Shown piece by piece: positions 63,321 through 64,000 of a DNA stretch of 64,000 nt (its first letter is position 1; each line of letters begins with the position of its first letter). Source of the DNA: Oscillospiraceae bacterium MB08-C2-2 (GTDB taxonomy: Bacteria > Bacillota > Clostridia > Oscillospirales > Ruminococcaceae); NCBI GenBank assembly GCA_035621215.1, contig CP141729.1, positions 2,936,944 to 3,000,943 on the forward strand, written 5' to 3'. The position numbers and the translations under genes are program-made. The notes beneath the pieces are model-generated. The model was not told the DNA's origin and ran no database searches. It was given only the letters and a program-made list of their open reading frames with translations.

Positions 63321-63348
63321 AGAGGATGCAGGCTTGTCTGCATCCTCT
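63321..63348. terminator. Bidirectional terminator between malic enzyme and ptb
   Basis: AGAGGATGCAG-GCTTGT-CTGCATCCTCT with A/T flanks between convergent genes. Confidence 0.85.
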
Positions 63349-63370
63349 TCTTGCATAAAGTGCGCATAAT

Positions 63371-64000
63371 CTATTGGCAGGCTCCCACAGCCGCCGCACA
63401 GGCAATGGAATACACCTTGCTCTGGTGGGAATCGGCCCGGGAGGTCAGCGCAATGGGAACACGAGCGCCCATGACCACGCCGCCCATCAAGCAGTCGCCC
63501 ATATTCACCATTGCCTTCATAGCGGCGTTGCCGGCTTCTATGTTGGGCATCAGAAGAATATCGGCCTGACCAGCCACCGGGGAATCCACCCCTTTGTGGC
63601 GGGCGGCTTCGGCATTCAGCACTAGATCCATAGCGAGAGGGCCATCCACAATGCAGTCTCGAATCTGGCCCCGACGGTTCATCATGGTTAATAAGGCAGC
63701 ATCGATTGTGGGAGGCATATCCGGGTTCACCAGCTCTACAGCGGCAATAGCGGCCACCTTAGGCTGTTTCACCCCCATAGCCGAAGCCATTTTGACTGCA
63801 TTGGCAATGAGCTCGGCTTTGGTTTTTAGGTCCGGATACATCACCATGGCGCTATCTGTGATAAAAAGGGTGCGCCCGGTGGAAAGGCAGTGCATGGCCC
63901 CCACATGAGAGAGGGTTTTCCCGGTACGCAGTCCTTTTTCTCGATGAAGCACTGCCCGTAGCAGATCGGCTGTTTGGAGCAAGCCCTTCATCAGCATATC
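63371..64000 (-). CDS. Phosphate butyryltransferase, C-terminal part (cut by window end)
   Basis: About 209 residues of a phosphate acetyl/butyryltransferase. VGAMHCLSTGRTLFITDSAMVMYPDL, ILLMPNIEAGNAAMKAM and GARVPIALTSRADS are characteristic of Ptb. The N-terminal third lies beyond 64000. Converts butyryl-CoA to butyryl phosphate in butyrate formation, or acts on related acyl-CoA. Confidence 0.85.
   Translation of the reverse strand, partial: DMLMKGLLQTADLLRAVLHREKGLRTGKTLSHVGAMHCLSTGRTLFITDSAMVMYPDLKTKAELIANAVKMASAMGVKQPKVAAIAAVELVNPDMPPTIDAALLTMMNRRGQIRDCIVDGPLAMDLVLNAEAARHKGVDSPVAGQADILLMPNIEAGNAAMKAMVNMGDCLMGGVVMGARVPIALTSRADSHQSKVYSIACAAAVGACQ

Noticed and set aside
1-64000. CRISPR array
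   Set aside because: No regularly spaced repeats with unique spacers; the repeats seen are palindromic clusters, YD-coding repeats and protein-level repeats.

Overview
This window is the chromosome of a spore-forming member of the Clostridia, probably an Oscillospirales/Ruminococcaceae-type gut anaerobe. That call is inferred from the spoIIGA-sigE-sigG locus, phosphate butyryltransferase, malic enzyme, ClpC and the style of the cell-surface genes. No rRNA or tRNA gene allows a firmer name.

Layout. 1-9.6 kb holds housekeeping genes: RsmI and a TrmN6-like methyltransferase, a split ThrE-type exporter, LeuA, an RlmL-like methyltransferase, DegV and a class B PBP. Palindromic repeat families lie between them. 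9.6-12.3 kb holds a Cys-rich protein with a sigma-K-like promoter, then spoIIGA and sigE. 12.3-21.2 kb is an RHS island on the minus strand (tail-fibre-like protein, small protein, FN3/LTW-repeat/cohesin-like protein, 1850-aa RHS toxin, putative immunity protein). It sits between sigE and sigG and is flanked by two copies of the sigE/sigG junction, each decayed in the half the cell does not need.

The main discovery is at 21.5-54.0 kb. sigG, the forespore sigma factor gene, is cut after codon 97 by a 32.5-kb integrative element. Its 5' part (21226-21517) and 3' part (54050-54528) are separated by DNA bounded by a 7-bp direct repeat, CCAATGA. Joining at that repeat restores a 256-codon sigG in frame (..AVPM|IIGEIRRYLRD..). 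A large serine recombinase gene ends 24 bp from the right junction. This resembles the skin element of sigK, but in sigG. The forespore becomes the next generation, so a one-way loss as in the mother cell would not explain how the element persists.

The element carries an ABC-exported polysaccharide cluster (CDP-sugar and UDP-Galf synthesis, several glycosyltransferases, a 1050-aa ferredoxin/FrhB/pyruvyltransferase fusion), an IS21-like insertion flanked by truncated genes, a RelE-type toxin, a Fic protein, a Rep-like protein with an AT-rich upstream region, an XRE repressor, an FtsK/SpoIIIE-type translocase, an Xis-like HTH protein, a 56-aa small ORF and the recombinase. No capsid, terminase or portal gene is visible, so it looks like an integrative mobile element rather than a prophage.

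54.5-64 kb returns to host genes: an M23 peptidase, a MITE-like repeat, a NeuB-GNAT fusion, a FlK-type thioesterase, ClpC, a second copy of the 9.5-kb repeat, a tiny Cys/Gly protein with a sigma-K-like promoter, malic enzyme and a partial phosphate butyryltransferase.
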